From contig JAAELC010000220.1 in NCBI GenBank assembly GCA_024227135.1, forward strand, positions 1 through 35,077: a DNA stretch of 35,077 bases, read 5' to 3'. The translations under genes were made by a program, and so were the position numbers. This DNA is from Gammaproteobacteria bacterium (GTDB lineage: Bacteria; Pseudomonadota; Gammaproteobacteria; Chromatiales; Chromatiaceae). Of this stretch, positions 1-7,999 are shown piece after piece (position 1 is the stretch's first letter; every line of letters begins with the position of its first letter). Below the pieces are notes generated by a model that worked only from the letters and a program-made list of their open reading frames with translations, searched no databases and was not told the origin of the DNA.

Positions 1-179
1 CACAATCCGTAGTGGCGTTGCACCGTCGGAAATGGTCGTAACCATGGCCCTTCGTAATACGCTGTCAGAATTTTTGCTTGTTTTCTCCGGCAGCAATATC
101 ATGGCGAAATTCATTGAACAGCGGCTGGACCGCAGTAGAGCTGACTTTTTTGGAAAGGCCGCTTAGCCGAACTCAGTGC

Positions 180-573
180 TCACGAGTTGGTAAGAATGGT
201 AACAAAATCACCATTTGGCTTGGTTATTACAACATTCCTACCGCGCCTATGGAAAAGGACGTCGCCATCTTGTCCCTTAAACGAACCTGAACGTACTTCA
301 CCACATTATTAGAGGCTCGTTGGATACGATCACGGAACTTGTATCTGTCTTTCGCACTCGACGGGGCCAGTTCTAACTCTCTTGTACGCCTGTTTAGCTT
401 CTTCGAGAACTGCTTCCCTTCGATATTTAAGGCATCCGGTATGTTCCTTGTGGTAAGTAAACTGTGGACTGTCCCCTATTGCTCTGCGTACTGTCAGGAG
501 CAATTTTTCGGTTTCAGACGACAGATTATCGATCCGTAAATTCTTCTGTACCTTCCCTTTTCTGCTCCTGCAT
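180..573 (-). pseudogene. Frameshifted remnant of an unrecognised protein gene, minus strand
   Basis: Three minus-strand frames join into one plausible protein if two frameshifts are repaired. An ATG at 573 opens a short stretch (MQEQKREGTEEFTDR). A second frame continues about 80 codons without its own start and stops at 330. The tail lies in other frames: one stops at 227, and another ends at 180 with NVVITKPNGDFVTILTNS. That tail resembles the C-terminus of secreted or polymorphic toxins, but this is only an impression. No family was recognised. No intact plus-strand gene explains the region. Confidence 0.25.
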
Positions 574-643
574 CAGAAAGATCCAGGGAACCCAGGCTAT
601 CTAAAAACACTCAACAGGTCCCCCACTCCCATCAAAAACCGGG

Positions 644-671
644 TTGAGACCTGATAAGCAGCCGGTATAAT
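644..671 (+). promoter_or_regulatory. Sigma70-type promoter for the small membrane protein gene
   Basis: A TTGAGA -35 box (644-649) is followed by a 16-bp spacer and a perfect TATAAT -10 box (666-671). Transcription would start near 678, leaving about 35 bases before the ATG at 713. Confidence 0.6.
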
Positions 672-712
672 CCCGAGGCATTATTTCGCATACGACCTGG
701 ATTAATTCTCCC

Positions 713-901
713 ATGTTTACAACCGCCCGCACCATCATTCTATCCATCCTGATTGTCGTGGTACTCATTGCTTCCTGGTCAAAACTTCGGCTGATAGAAG
801 ATGGGGTGGATCACCAGCCGCAACGCTGGCGCATGGATGATCATCCCACGTTTCGGAAGAATCAGTCTGGAGTGATTGAAAAAGCCACCGGGAAAGAATA
901 G
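713..901 (+). CDS. Small single-pass membrane protein of unknown function (62 aa)
   Basis: The protein has an N-terminal hydrophobic segment (about residues 7-23, rich in I, L and V) and a short hydrophilic tail rich in D, H, R and K. This suggests a small inner-membrane protein with a soluble C-terminal tail. No family was recognised. A well-formed sigma70 promoter about 40 bases upstream supports it as a gene, although no strong ribosome binding site precedes the ATG. It stands alone. A mobile-element copy with its target duplication starts 5 bases after the stop codon. Confidence 0.5.
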   Translation: MFTTARTIILSILIVVVLIASWSKLRLIEDGVDHQPQRWRMDDHPTFRKNQSGVIEKATGKE

Positions 902-914
902 AGGTTTACCTGAT

Positions 915-1054
915 GTAACTGCTCACCCCCGGAGATTACCCCCCAAGGATGGTCTGTGGAGGAAGTGTCTTTGGCAAGGGATGCCAAAGCAGAGTCTAGG
1001 GAGGTATTGACGAGGTCTTCCGGAACAGATCGCCCATGGGGTGTGAGCAGATAC
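915..1054 (-). mobile_element. MITE-like element, copy 1
   Basis: This 140-bp non-coding element has termini GTAACTGCTCAC and GTGAGCAGATAC, which form an imperfect inverted repeat. It is flanked by an exact 8-bp duplication, TACCTGAT, at 907-914 and 1055-1062. Its reverse complement aligns along its whole length with the elements at 7086, 27951 and 28910, including an internal TTTGGCA/TGCCAAA hairpin. It is in the opposite orientation to the other three. The right duplication ends exactly one base before the stop codon of the hydrolase gene. There is no transposase, so it would need an enzyme supplied in trans. Confidence 0.85.
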
Positions 1055-1062
1055 TACCTGAT

Positions 1063-1902
1063 TCAAAACAGCCCGAGGGCGGCGAACCGGCGAACATCCT
1101 CAATGAACCGTTCACGCTGCCACAGATGGGGCGAATGATCCGAACCTTCGTATAGATGGAGTTGTGCACCGGGGATATTGTCCCGGACATAATCTGCCAG
1201 CGCGGTACTGTAAAAATGGCTTTCGTCACCGTGTATCAGGAGTGTCGGCACCGAGATCCCAGGTAACACATCACGGTAATCCGCCAGACACAGGCTTTTC
1301 CAGATTTGGATCAAGGGAACCGGATCCAGGGTCAGGATGTACTCACCCAACCTTTTGAAGCCACGGCTGTTGTTCTGATAGCCTTCTCTGGCACGGAGAT
1401 TGTTACCCTCTGCCATCAATCGCAATACCGCCTCCACGAAATCGCTCTTCATCAGGGAAACAAAGGTCTCATTACGATGCTGGGAAAAGTCGCCATAGAT
1501 ACCATGGTGCCAGCTTTCATCCGTCAGCAGTCTGGGAGACTGATCCACGAGACACAGCTTTCCTATGCCGTCACACCCATGGCGTCGAATATACTCCCAC
1601 AGGGTCAATGCGCCCATGGAATGTCCCAGTAACAGGGGATCGTTCAGCCGAAAATGATGAATTAGATCATTCAGATCATCAGCCATTCTGATCACACCCG
1701 GGCCGTCTTCAACGGTTGTTTCATGCCCGCCATGCCCACGGGCATCCCAGCAGAAACACTGGTAACCCTCCGCCAGCGTATTCGCCACCTGCAGCCAGTC
1801 CTGGTGACTGGCCGCCCAGGCATGCAGAAAAACCACTGGCGGCCCCTGCCCCAGCACTTTCACGTGTAAAACCTGGCCGTCAGATGCCGTGTAGGTCTCC
1901 AT
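1063..1902 (-). CDS. Alpha/beta-fold hydrolase (279 aa)
   Basis: The protein has the alpha/beta hydrolase layout. An oxyanion-loop region with an H-A-W motif lies at residues 27-29. The nucleophile elbow is GHSMG with Ser95, followed by an acid candidate Asp226 (LIHGDES) and a catalytic His256 (SDHSP). The length is typical of esterases, lipases and related C-C hydrolases, and no signal peptide is visible, so it is probably cytoplasmic. The substrate cannot be read from the sequence. The ATG lies 8 bases after the glpB stop, so it is probably co-transcribed with the glycerol-3-phosphate dehydrogenase genes. A role in releasing glycerol or glycerol-phosphate from lipids is possible but is inference from position. 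The stop codon abuts a MITE target duplication. Confidence 0.85.
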   Translation of the reverse strand: METYTASDGQVLHVKVLGQGPPVVFLHAWAASHQDWLQVANTLAEGYQCFCWDARGHGGHETTVEDGPGVIRMADDLNDLIHHFRLNDPLLLGHSMGALTLWEYIRRHGCDGIGKLCLVDQSPRLLTDESWHHGIYGDFSQHRNETFVSLMKSDFVEAVLRLMAEGNNLRAREGYQNNSRGFKRLGEYILTLDPVPLIQIWKSLCLADYRDVLPGISVPTLLIHGDESHFYSTALADYVRDNIPGAQLHLYEGSDHSPHLWQRERFIEDVRRFAALGLF

Positions 1903-1910
1903 ACCGGCTC

Positions 1911-3188
1911 TCAGGACAGATAGCCAGATAGGGCTTCTACAGCTTTATAAGCACTCGCTATGGCCACTCCTGCTCCACAGCGCTGGCGCATCCAGTCCTG
2001 ATGCGCCAGCAGTATGCCTGCCGCGAACAACCCTTCATTGATGGGTACTCCTGAAGCGTCCAGGGGGCGAAACAGTTCATCCACTTCGATACCTGCACGA
2101 TTGACCGGATGTCCCCGATGGTCGAAATAGTCCTTTCTGTACCATCCGGCGCGGTCCTCGGGCTGGGTGACAGGGATCCCCAGCAGCGACTCACGAATGC
2201 TGAAGCGGTCCGCATGCAGACCACCGGACAGAAACCGGCCGGTCGCCAGCAACACGGCCCTGGTTTCAATCACCACATCCCCATAGCTGTCTTTGAGGGA
2301 CAGAACGGTGCCCGCCTCACCCAAATCCACGTTTTTCACCTTCTGCTGGGGAACCAGTATCAGGCCTAGAGCTGGAAACGTCTGCTCGAACATCTCCCGC
2401 AAGCGGATACCCGGCACGGCAGGGGGCATGGTGGGGATCTCAAACAAAGGTACACCCACCATACGCTGCAAATCGGCATGGACCCGGTCCGGTAGATGAA
2501 TCCCCATTATCGCCGGCATACCCACGCACTCGGCATCACCCAGCTCATGCCTGATCATCTCTGCCAGCTGCCGCCGGGTAGACTCCACCTCCAACGCGCG
2601 CGCCATGACTTCCGGATAGAGCTGTGCACCGGTGGTCATACCCGGGAACTCCAGCCGCTTTGCCGTCAGGCCCGGCCAGGACTTCCTGAGATTGGAAACG
2701 AGCTCCAGGGCACTGAAACCCTTGAGTCCGACAAAATCGAGAATCAGCGTACGGGCACCCGAATCTTTCGCCGTTACACCGGTTATCATCGTTTCGGGTA
2801 CAGACAGAGTCGGCTTCGTGGTGCCGGCCGGTGACAGCGCAAAGAGATTCCGCTCACCCGGCTTCGTGTAGTTGATCCCCATATCACTCAACGCCCGGGT
2901 AAAAAGGCTGAATGCTTCCTGGATTTCACCGTCACTGACACGGGACAACGGATGACGGGGTTCATCGTTGCGCAGCTGCTTCAGCCCTTCCCAGGGGTCC
3001 TCCAGCAGTTGCTCGCCACAACCGCCCAGCAGATCGAGATAACCCGTGGTGTAGGCGATTGCACCCGTATTTCCCACCTGGGCGGTGGAGATCCCCTTAT
3101 CCAGGGCAAAAACCGCAGCGGCAAATCCTGCCAATCCCGAACCGATGACCGCCAGCTGGGTCTGATAAACTCGAGGTTTGGTTGTCAT
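1911..3188 (-). CDS. glpB: Anaerobic glycerol-3-phosphate dehydrogenase subunit B
   Basis: GlpB works with GlpA and an iron-sulfur electron carrier to oxidise sn-glycerol-3-phosphate to dihydroxyacetone phosphate and pass electrons to the quinone pool. The N-terminus has a dinucleotide-binding loop (GSGLAGFAAA, about residues 16-25). The C-terminus has a second flavin-fold segment with an ATGRFLSGGL stretch and the characteristic GLFAAG motif. At 425 aa it matches the E. coli protein (about 419). Its ATG overlaps the glpA stop in an ATGA arrangement, indicating translational coupling, and the hydrolase gene follows at once. Confidence 0.88.
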   Translation of the reverse strand: MTTKPRVYQTQLAVIGSGLAGFAAAVFALDKGISTAQVGNTGAIAYTTGYLDLLGGCGEQLLEDPWEGLKQLRNDEPRHPLSRVSDGEIQEAFSLFTRALSDMGINYTKPGERNLFALSPAGTTKPTLSVPETMITGVTAKDSGARTLILDFVGLKGFSALELVSNLRKSWPGLTAKRLEFPGMTTGAQLYPEVMARALEVESTRRQLAEMIRHELGDAECVGMPAIMGIHLPDRVHADLQRMVGVPLFEIPTMPPAVPGIRLREMFEQTFPALGLILVPQQKVKNVDLGEAGTVLSLKDSYGDVVIETRAVLLATGRFLSGGLHADRFSIRESLLGIPVTQPEDRAGWYRKDYFDHRGHPVNRAGIEVDELFRPLDASGVPINEGLFAAGILLAHQDWMRQRCGAGVAIASAYKAVEALSGYLS

Positions 3189-4807
3189 TCTGATTGCCCG
3201 GAACCGGCCTCTTTCTCAACCCGTTCACTCTGACCGAGGTAATCGAGTCCCATCAGACTGCAGTGCAGCGCTTCTGCCAGCTCCATCTGGGGCATCTGCT
3301 CACCCCAGAGTATCGGCCCGACGCCTTTGAATCTTCCCTGCACGAAATCCCTGGCATGAAGCAAACCGTCAATGGAGTCATAGATCCCCCGATCATAGAG
3401 GTGGGATGTGGTGTTGATGCTGCAGAACGATCCCTGGCAGGAGCCTTTACCGATACGGCTGCGCACCCCGATGGCCTGCAGGCTCATCTGATGCTCCGCA
3501 CCCGGCGCCGACGTCACGATGTCATCCACCGCGGATTGGGGAACCATTTCACATTCACAAAGAATGATATCCGCCGGATCGTTGCGTCTGTACCAGTAGC
3601 GCGGAGCAAATCCCGGCTCTGTCCAACGCACCACGTCGCTGGATGGCAGAGGCTCCACAGCGGTCTTGCACAGCTCCGGGTTGCCCAGGCGTCGTGCAAC
3701 CAGATCGCCCGCTTTTTCCGCCATCAGGCGAAAGGTGGTGAGCTTTCCCCCTGTCACCGTGGCAAAATTCGATAACCCTTCGCCCTCATGGTCGAAAAGT
3801 GAAAAACCCCGGCTTGCGTGGCGCCCGTCGTCACTGTTCGCCGCTTCTCTGATCAGCGGGCGCACACCGGAGAATGCCCGGATAAACCGGGTGTTTTCGA
3901 GACCGGGTAACATCATCATGCCTTCGGCAAGATTGCGATCGACCTCCGCCACGGTGGGCCGGATATCGTCGAGGCTCGTCACGGTATCCGAGGTGGTACC
4001 CAACAGGGACACTGTTCCTCCTGGTACCAGGATATCCCCATCTCCGGGGGGGCGTAGGCGATTGATGACACCTTTTGTCACCCGGGTATTGCTGATGATC
4101 AAGGTGCCTTTGGAGTACAGAAGATTTACATCGGAACAACCGGCGAGCCTGGCCACCTCCATGGCCCAAGCACCACCGGCATTGATAACCTGTCTGGCCC
4201 TGATGGAGCGTCGGTTTCCCGTACGACTGTCCCTGCAGTTGGCGCTGACAACCACGCCATCTTCCATCTCGAACCCCTGCAGCCGGGTATGAGGGAGATA
4301 AAGGCTGTCGGTCAACTGACGGGCGTGATCCACATTCGCCACAGTAATACGAAAAGGATCCACCGTACCGTCAGGCACCGAATAGGCCGCAAACACCCGC
4401 TTCGACAAACCGGGCTCCTGCTCCCTCGCCTCTTTCGTTGTCAACTGATGGCAGGGGATACCCGCCACATCACAATGCTCGCCAAAGCGACCGGCAAACT
4501 CCGGGTCATCCCCCTCGACCGCCACGAAAAGGCCACCACACTCGTCGATGGCATCGGGTGCCACCCGCTTGAGAATTTCCCCTTCCAGGCGGCATTCTGC
4601 CGCGGTTTCCGTATCCGATGAAGCATAACGCCCACCGCTGTGCAGCAGACCGTGATTGCCACCGGATGCACCGGCATTGAGATCACGCTGATCGATCAGA
4701 ATACAGTTGATTCCCCGCAATGCCAGATCACGCATTACCCCCGTACCGGTGACGCCGCCACCGATTATCAGTACATCTGTTTCGAAGGTTTCGTCAGCAG
4801 TTTGCAT
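3185..4807 (-). CDS. glpA: Anaerobic glycerol-3-phosphate dehydrogenase subunit A
   Basis: GlpA is the catalytic flavoprotein of the anaerobic dehydrogenase. The N-terminal FAD loop GGGVTGTG is at residues 16-23 (from the ATG at 4807). It is followed by a glycine- and histidine-rich substrate stretch (GASGGNHGLLHSGGRY) typical of GlpA/GlpD. The C-terminal BFD-like domain carries a CxC pair and a CxxxxC pair (ILCECE and SCQGSFC), the ligands of a [2Fe-2S] centre found in GlpA but not GlpD. An in-frame TTG at 4819 could add four residues; the ATG is preferred, and neither has a strong ribosome binding site. It lies 110 bp downstream of the Fe-S protein gene and overlaps glpB by 4 bp. Confidence 0.9.
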   Translation of the reverse strand: MQTADETFETDVLIIGGGVTGTGVMRDLALRGINCILIDQRDLNAGASGGNHGLLHSGGRYASSDTETAAECRLEGEILKRVAPDAIDECGGLFVAVEGDDPEFAGRFGEHCDVAGIPCHQLTTKEAREQEPGLSKRVFAAYSVPDGTVDPFRITVANVDHARQLTDSLYLPHTRLQGFEMEDGVVVSANCRDSRTGNRRSIRARQVINAGGAWAMEVARLAGCSDVNLLYSKGTLIISNTRVTKGVINRLRPPGDGDILVPGGTVSLLGTTSDTVTSLDDIRPTVAEVDRNLAEGMMMLPGLENTRFIRAFSGVRPLIREAANSDDGRHASRGFSLFDHEGEGLSNFATVTGGKLTTFRLMAEKAGDLVARRLGNPELCKTAVEPLPSSDVVRWTEPGFAPRYWYRRNDPADIILCECEMVPQSAVDDIVTSAPGAEHQMSLQAIGVRSRIGKGSCQGSFCSINTTSHLYDRGIYDSIDGLLHARDFVQGRFKGVGPILWGEQMPQMELAEALHCSLMGLDYLGQSERVEKEAGSGQSE

Positions 4808-4917
4808 GGGCTTTGTCAACTATCTTGATCATTGGACTTCCGGCTCTTGAAAAAGGGGCTGCAGGCATTGGATCTTAGCTGAACCAGCGCTGCGCTTGAA
4901 TACAGTCCTTACCCCGG

Positions 4918-6204
4918 TCACAAATCCATCAATTCAGGGCCCAGGTACTTTCGCTCGTTTTCCCCCAGAATCCCAAGGGAAAGGCAGATCAACGTCCAGT
5001 AATGCACGACCCGATAGTGGCCGTCGTAGTGCTCGCCAATATCTTCCATCTGGGAATGGCAGTTATGACAAGGGGTCAGGACATAGTCCGCCTGGGTTGT
5101 CATGATCTGATCGAACTTTCGCTTCCCATAGGCACGGCGTTGCTCATTCATCCCCGCCTGGAGAAAACCGCCACCACCACCGCAGCAGTAGTTTGCGCTG
5201 CGGCAGGGCTGCATATCAACGAAGTTATCTTCCCCGACCAGCGCCCTGGCAACGAAACGCAGATCATCCGCCACCGGATCACCAATGGATTTCCGAACCA
5301 GCTGGCAGGGATCCTGCAGGGTAAATTTCAGGCCCATGGTATTCCAATCGGCGTTGACTGGCAGCTTACCTTCGCGAATCCACTGGGCGTAATAGGTAAT
5401 CAGGCTGCCAGGCTCGAAGTGCGCATCCAGGCCAAACTTATCGATACCTTTCCAGAGCGTATAGAAAGAATGGCCGCATTCCGTATTGACCCAGACCTTA
5501 CACCCCAGTTCGTTCACCGCATCCACCCGCTGCCTCACCATCGTTTCCCAGGCGGCGTCGTCACCGGCGAACATACAGAAATTTTCAGCGGCCCAGCCTT
5601 TGGATGCGTAAGTCCAGTCTGCTCCCACGTAGTGAAAGATCTTCCAGAGGGGTGCCAGTTCTTCGGGCTCCACCGCCGGTTCCCTGGAATTCTGATTGAT
5701 GAAAAAGTAGGCGCCCTGTTTGTCTATCGGTGCCTCGAGGTCATTGAAGCGTTCATCCGACTCCTTCACCTCATCGGCGATTTCCTCGACGATTTCAATG
5801 AAATCCTCGGTCCGCAAACCCATGGCGCTGGTACTGGAAAAGCGCAGTTGGGCATCACAGGAACGCACGATTCCCTGAGGTTTTTTCTCATCGGGCCATT
5901 GACCGCGGGCCAGCCCCACCAGAACTGAAACATCGATACTCATCGGGCATACATACATGCAACGCCGGCATTGAGTGCATGTCCAGATCCAGCGGGTGTT
6001 GGACAGTTCCTCATTCATTCCCAGCATGGCCATCCGAATGAAACGACGTGGATCCATACCTTCCAGTCCGGAAGCGGGACAGCCTGAAGAACACAGGCCG
6101 CAGTTCAAACAGGAGTCATAGCTCGCCCCCTCCGGCAACAGCTCATCTGCTTTCGCCTTGAAGTCAATAGGAGCAATGGGTAAAAGTTCGCTGGTGGCGG
6201 GCAT
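4918..6204 (-). CDS. HdrD/DsrK-like iron-sulfur protein, likely electron-transfer partner of GlpAB
   Basis: Two [4Fe-4S] ferredoxin motifs sit at the N-terminus: C32, C35, C38, C42 and C76, C79, C82, C86. They are followed by two cysteine-rich CCG-type halves. The first is around C243. The second includes C300, C340-C341 followed by five glycines, and a CxxC pair at C379/C382. This is the layout of HdrD, DsrK and TmcB proteins. E. coli GlpC (396 aa) shares the general plan of ferredoxin motifs plus CCG domains, but the CCGGGGG and LQDPCQLVRK stretches here look closer to the DsrK/HdrD branch. First in the glpAB operon, it most likely carries electrons from GlpAB to a membrane quinone partner. 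The exact branch is uncertain. Confidence 0.75.
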   Translation of the reverse strand: MPATSELLPIAPIDFKAKADELLPEGASYDSCLNCGLCSSGCPASGLEGMDPRRFIRMAMLGMNEELSNTRWIWTCTQCRRCMYVCPMSIDVSVLVGLARGQWPDEKKPQGIVRSCDAQLRFSSTSAMGLRTEDFIEIVEEIADEVKESDERFNDLEAPIDKQGAYFFINQNSREPAVEPEELAPLWKIFHYVGADWTYASKGWAAENFCMFAGDDAAWETMVRQRVDAVNELGCKVWVNTECGHSFYTLWKGIDKFGLDAHFEPGSLITYYAQWIREGKLPVNADWNTMGLKFTLQDPCQLVRKSIGDPVADDLRFVARALVGEDNFVDMQPCRSANYCCGGGGGFLQAGMNEQRRAYGKRKFDQIMTTQADYVLTPCHNCHSQMEDIGEHYDGHYRVVHYWTLICLSLGILGENERKYLGPELMDL

Positions 6205-6235
6205 TCGGTCGTCTCTTTTTCAATCCATCATTGGC

Positions 6236-6266
6236 ATTATCGCAGAACAGGCAAGCACACCGTCAA
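6236..6266 (-). promoter_or_regulatory. Possible sigma70 promoter of the Fe-S/glpAB operon
   Basis: On the minus strand a TTGACG box (6266-6261) is followed, after a long 19-bp spacer, by GATAAT (6241-6236). Transcription would start about 25 bases before the ATG at 6204. The long spacer makes this tentative. Confidence 0.35.
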
Positions 6267-6465
6267 AGGGGTACCAACGGAGTGCCGAAGCAAACAATCC
6301 GGTATGGAAGACAGGTGATCCCCTGTGAAGCATGGAAGTGTTCGTCTCTTGCCGGTATTTTACCTGCAACCTGCCGATTAAAGCACATTGAACCCCAATG
6401 GTATTTCACCGGAAAATCGCCTACTCTTTGAGAAAAATGAAAATCGATGGGTCAGGAGTCTACGG

Positions 6466-7041
6466 ATGAAACCACCGGAAGAAAAAAGAGAAATCGGCAG
6501 TATCCCCGAAAATGAACGCAATCAGTACGTTCTCCAGCAATACAAAAAGCGCATCGATTACTACTGGAAATCCAGCCGAACCAATAAAAACGGATACAAG
6601 TACTCACGCTATCTGGTAATCATTCTGGGCTCATTGGTCACCCTTATCACATCATTGGTTGCCTCGAACGTCATCTATAACTGGGGCCTCAGGGATTTTT
6701 TTGTCATTCTGGCTCCGGTACTGGCTGCCACGCTGACGATAATCGGTGGATTTTCCCAGAATTTTCATTGGGGATCGGCCTGGCGGGAAATGGTCCTCAC
6801 CGCACTTGAACTCGAAAGTGTTTATCACCGCCTGATGCTCACACCGGACGAAGATCGCGATCCAATCGCTGAAATGGACCAACTGCACAATCTCGTGCTC
6901 ACGGAAGGGACCAGTTTCTTCGACCGACTGGTGGGTGTCTCCTCCAATGATGAAGTCCTGAAACTGGACGCGCTTACCAAGTGGGTCACGAAAACCAAAT
7001 ACACCGAGGAGCAGGAATCGATTAAACAGCAAGAAAAGTAG
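6466..7041 (+). CDS. SLATT/DUF4231-type two-transmembrane protein (191 aa)
   Basis: A soluble N-terminus (residues 1-45) contains a QYKKRIDYYW segment. Two hydrophobic helices follow (about 49-67 and 77-95), then a mostly helical cytoplasmic-looking tail. This order, and the Y-x-x-R-I-x-Y-Y-W type motif, match the DUF4231 members of the SLATT class (SMODS and SLOG-associating two-TM effectors). These are thought to form membrane pores or act as effectors in nucleotide-signalling defence. An earlier in-frame ATG exists at 6388, but 6466 is preferred because AGGAG lies 7 bases before it. No nucleotidyltransferase or SLOG partner was seen nearby, so it appears orphan. A MITE copy follows about 45 bases after the stop. 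Confidence 0.7.
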   Translation: MKPPEEKREIGSIPENERNQYVLQQYKKRIDYYWKSSRTNKNGYKYSRYLVIILGSLVTLITSLVASNVIYNWGLRDFFVILAPVLAATLTIIGGFSQNFHWGSAWREMVLTALELESVYHRLMLTPDEDRDPIAEMDQLHNLVLTEGTSFFDRLVGVSSNDEVLKLDALTKWVTKTKYTEEQESIKQQEK

Positions 7042-7085
7042 ACAGACGTAGAAAAAAACGGTGCTGCCCGGGCTTGACTGTGTTC

Positions 7086-7229
7086 GCAACTGCTCACGCC
7101 CCCATAGGCAATCTGCTCTGGAAGACGCCGTAAATACCTCCATGCAGACCCGGCTTTGGCATCCCTGCCAAAGGCACTTCCTCCACAGAACACCCATGGT
7201 GGGGTAATCTCCAGGGGGTGAGCTGTTAT
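7086..7229 (+). mobile_element. MITE-like element, copy 2
   Basis: This 144-bp element has termini GCAACTGCTCAC and GTGAGCTGTTAT. It is flanked by an exact 8-bp duplication, CTGTGTTC, at 7078-7085 and 7230-7237. It shares the GGAAGACGCC block, the TTTGGCATCCCTGCCAAA hairpin and the CTTCCTCCACAGA block with the other copies. It lies in the 3' region of the SLATT gene, convergent with the next gene. Confidence 0.85.
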
Positions 7230-7290
7230 CTGTGTTCAATCATGAACTCAAAGGAGCCGACCGGACTCTATGCCGCATTGATCCGGGGAA

Positions 7291-7686
7291 TCAGCTGTCC
7301 CGGGATCTCCGGCTTCCATGTTCCGATTGACTGTGGGTATGCTCCATCATATCACTGAAATCCAGGCCCCTGTTGGCCATTTCGTGAATCAGCTTGCTGT
7401 AAGGGAACTGCAACAAGCTTCTTTTCCGAGCCAGATTAGCCAACAGCGAGGTTTTACAGATCAAAACCTGGTCTCTCTGAAGCCTTTCACACATCCCTTT
7501 CGCGCTATCCAGGAATTCACCGTTGTCGATTCTCTTGATCAGCAGTGTGGCCCCCTCAAACGACTCTTCAGGCGCCAGCACGAACAAGGAAAACTGATGG
7601 TAGCAGACCAACGTCAGCGTCAACAGCAACACCGTGGTAAATGCAATCCATTCGGTCCTGGTACCTGATCTCCGGTTTCTGGTCAA
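7291..7686 (-). CDS. Membrane-anchored small protein of unknown function (131 aa)
   Basis: A basic N-terminus (RNRRSGTRTEW) precedes one hydrophobic helix (about residues 14-36). A periplasmic-looking tail with two cysteines (C65 and C76) follows. This indicates a single-pass inner-membrane protein or uncleaved signal anchor, and no family was recognised. The reading frame starts with TTG, not ATG; GAGAGG lies 7 bases upstream and supports this choice. It is isolated on its strand, and the tsaB operon ends about 310 bases upstream. Confidence 0.55.
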   Translation of the reverse strand: MTRNRRSGTRTEWIAFTTVLLLTLTLVCYHQFSLFVLAPEESFEGATLLIKRIDNGEFLDSAKGMCERLQRDQVLICKTSLLANLARKRSLLQFPYSKLIHEMANRGLDFSDMMEHTHSQSEHGSRRSRDS

Positions 7687-7999
7687 ATAGATCGCCTCTC
7701 GATGGGTTAGTCGGGTGTATAATCCCGATCATAGTTTAGTATATCAAATCACGGCCACTAGCTTGAATCCGGTGTCGACAACACCCCAAAAACACCATCC
7801 CATCGAAGGGCTTCACAGCCCTATGGGATAGCTGAAAAAGACAGCCGTACTTATTCCAGGTATTCCCTGCTCCCTGGGGGGACCGTCAGCGAACCCTACC
7901 CCTGCCTATACTGTAGCACCCAATCTACTGGAATGAGAATGGGCCATCGAAAATGACCTTAATACAGCGCTGGGCCCATTGCCTGATCTACCGGCAGGA
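7687..7999. other. Gene-free stretch between tsaB and the small membrane protein gene
   Basis: No coding frame with gene-like character was found here. It holds a strong hairpin (7799-7827). On the minus strand it also holds a possible promoter for the downstream gene: TTGATA, a 17-bp spacer, then GATTAT, within about 7717-7746. Confidence 0.5.
7799..7827 (-). terminator. Possible terminator of the tsaB operon
   Basis: The inner stem AGGGCT/AGCCCT around a 4-base loop is extended by CCCAT/ATGGG with a 3-base bulge. In the minus-strand direction it is followed within a few bases by TGTTTTTGG, a short T-run. It lies about 170 bases after the tsaB stop. Confidence 0.4.

Noticed and set aside
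339-539. 66-residue plus-strand frame
   Set aside because: The opposite strand over the same bases reads as a more protein-like, though broken, sequence.
956-1138. Plus-strand frame starting inside MITE copy 1
   Set aside because: It begins within the repeat with GTG and runs antisense into the hydrolase gene; its content reflects the repeat.
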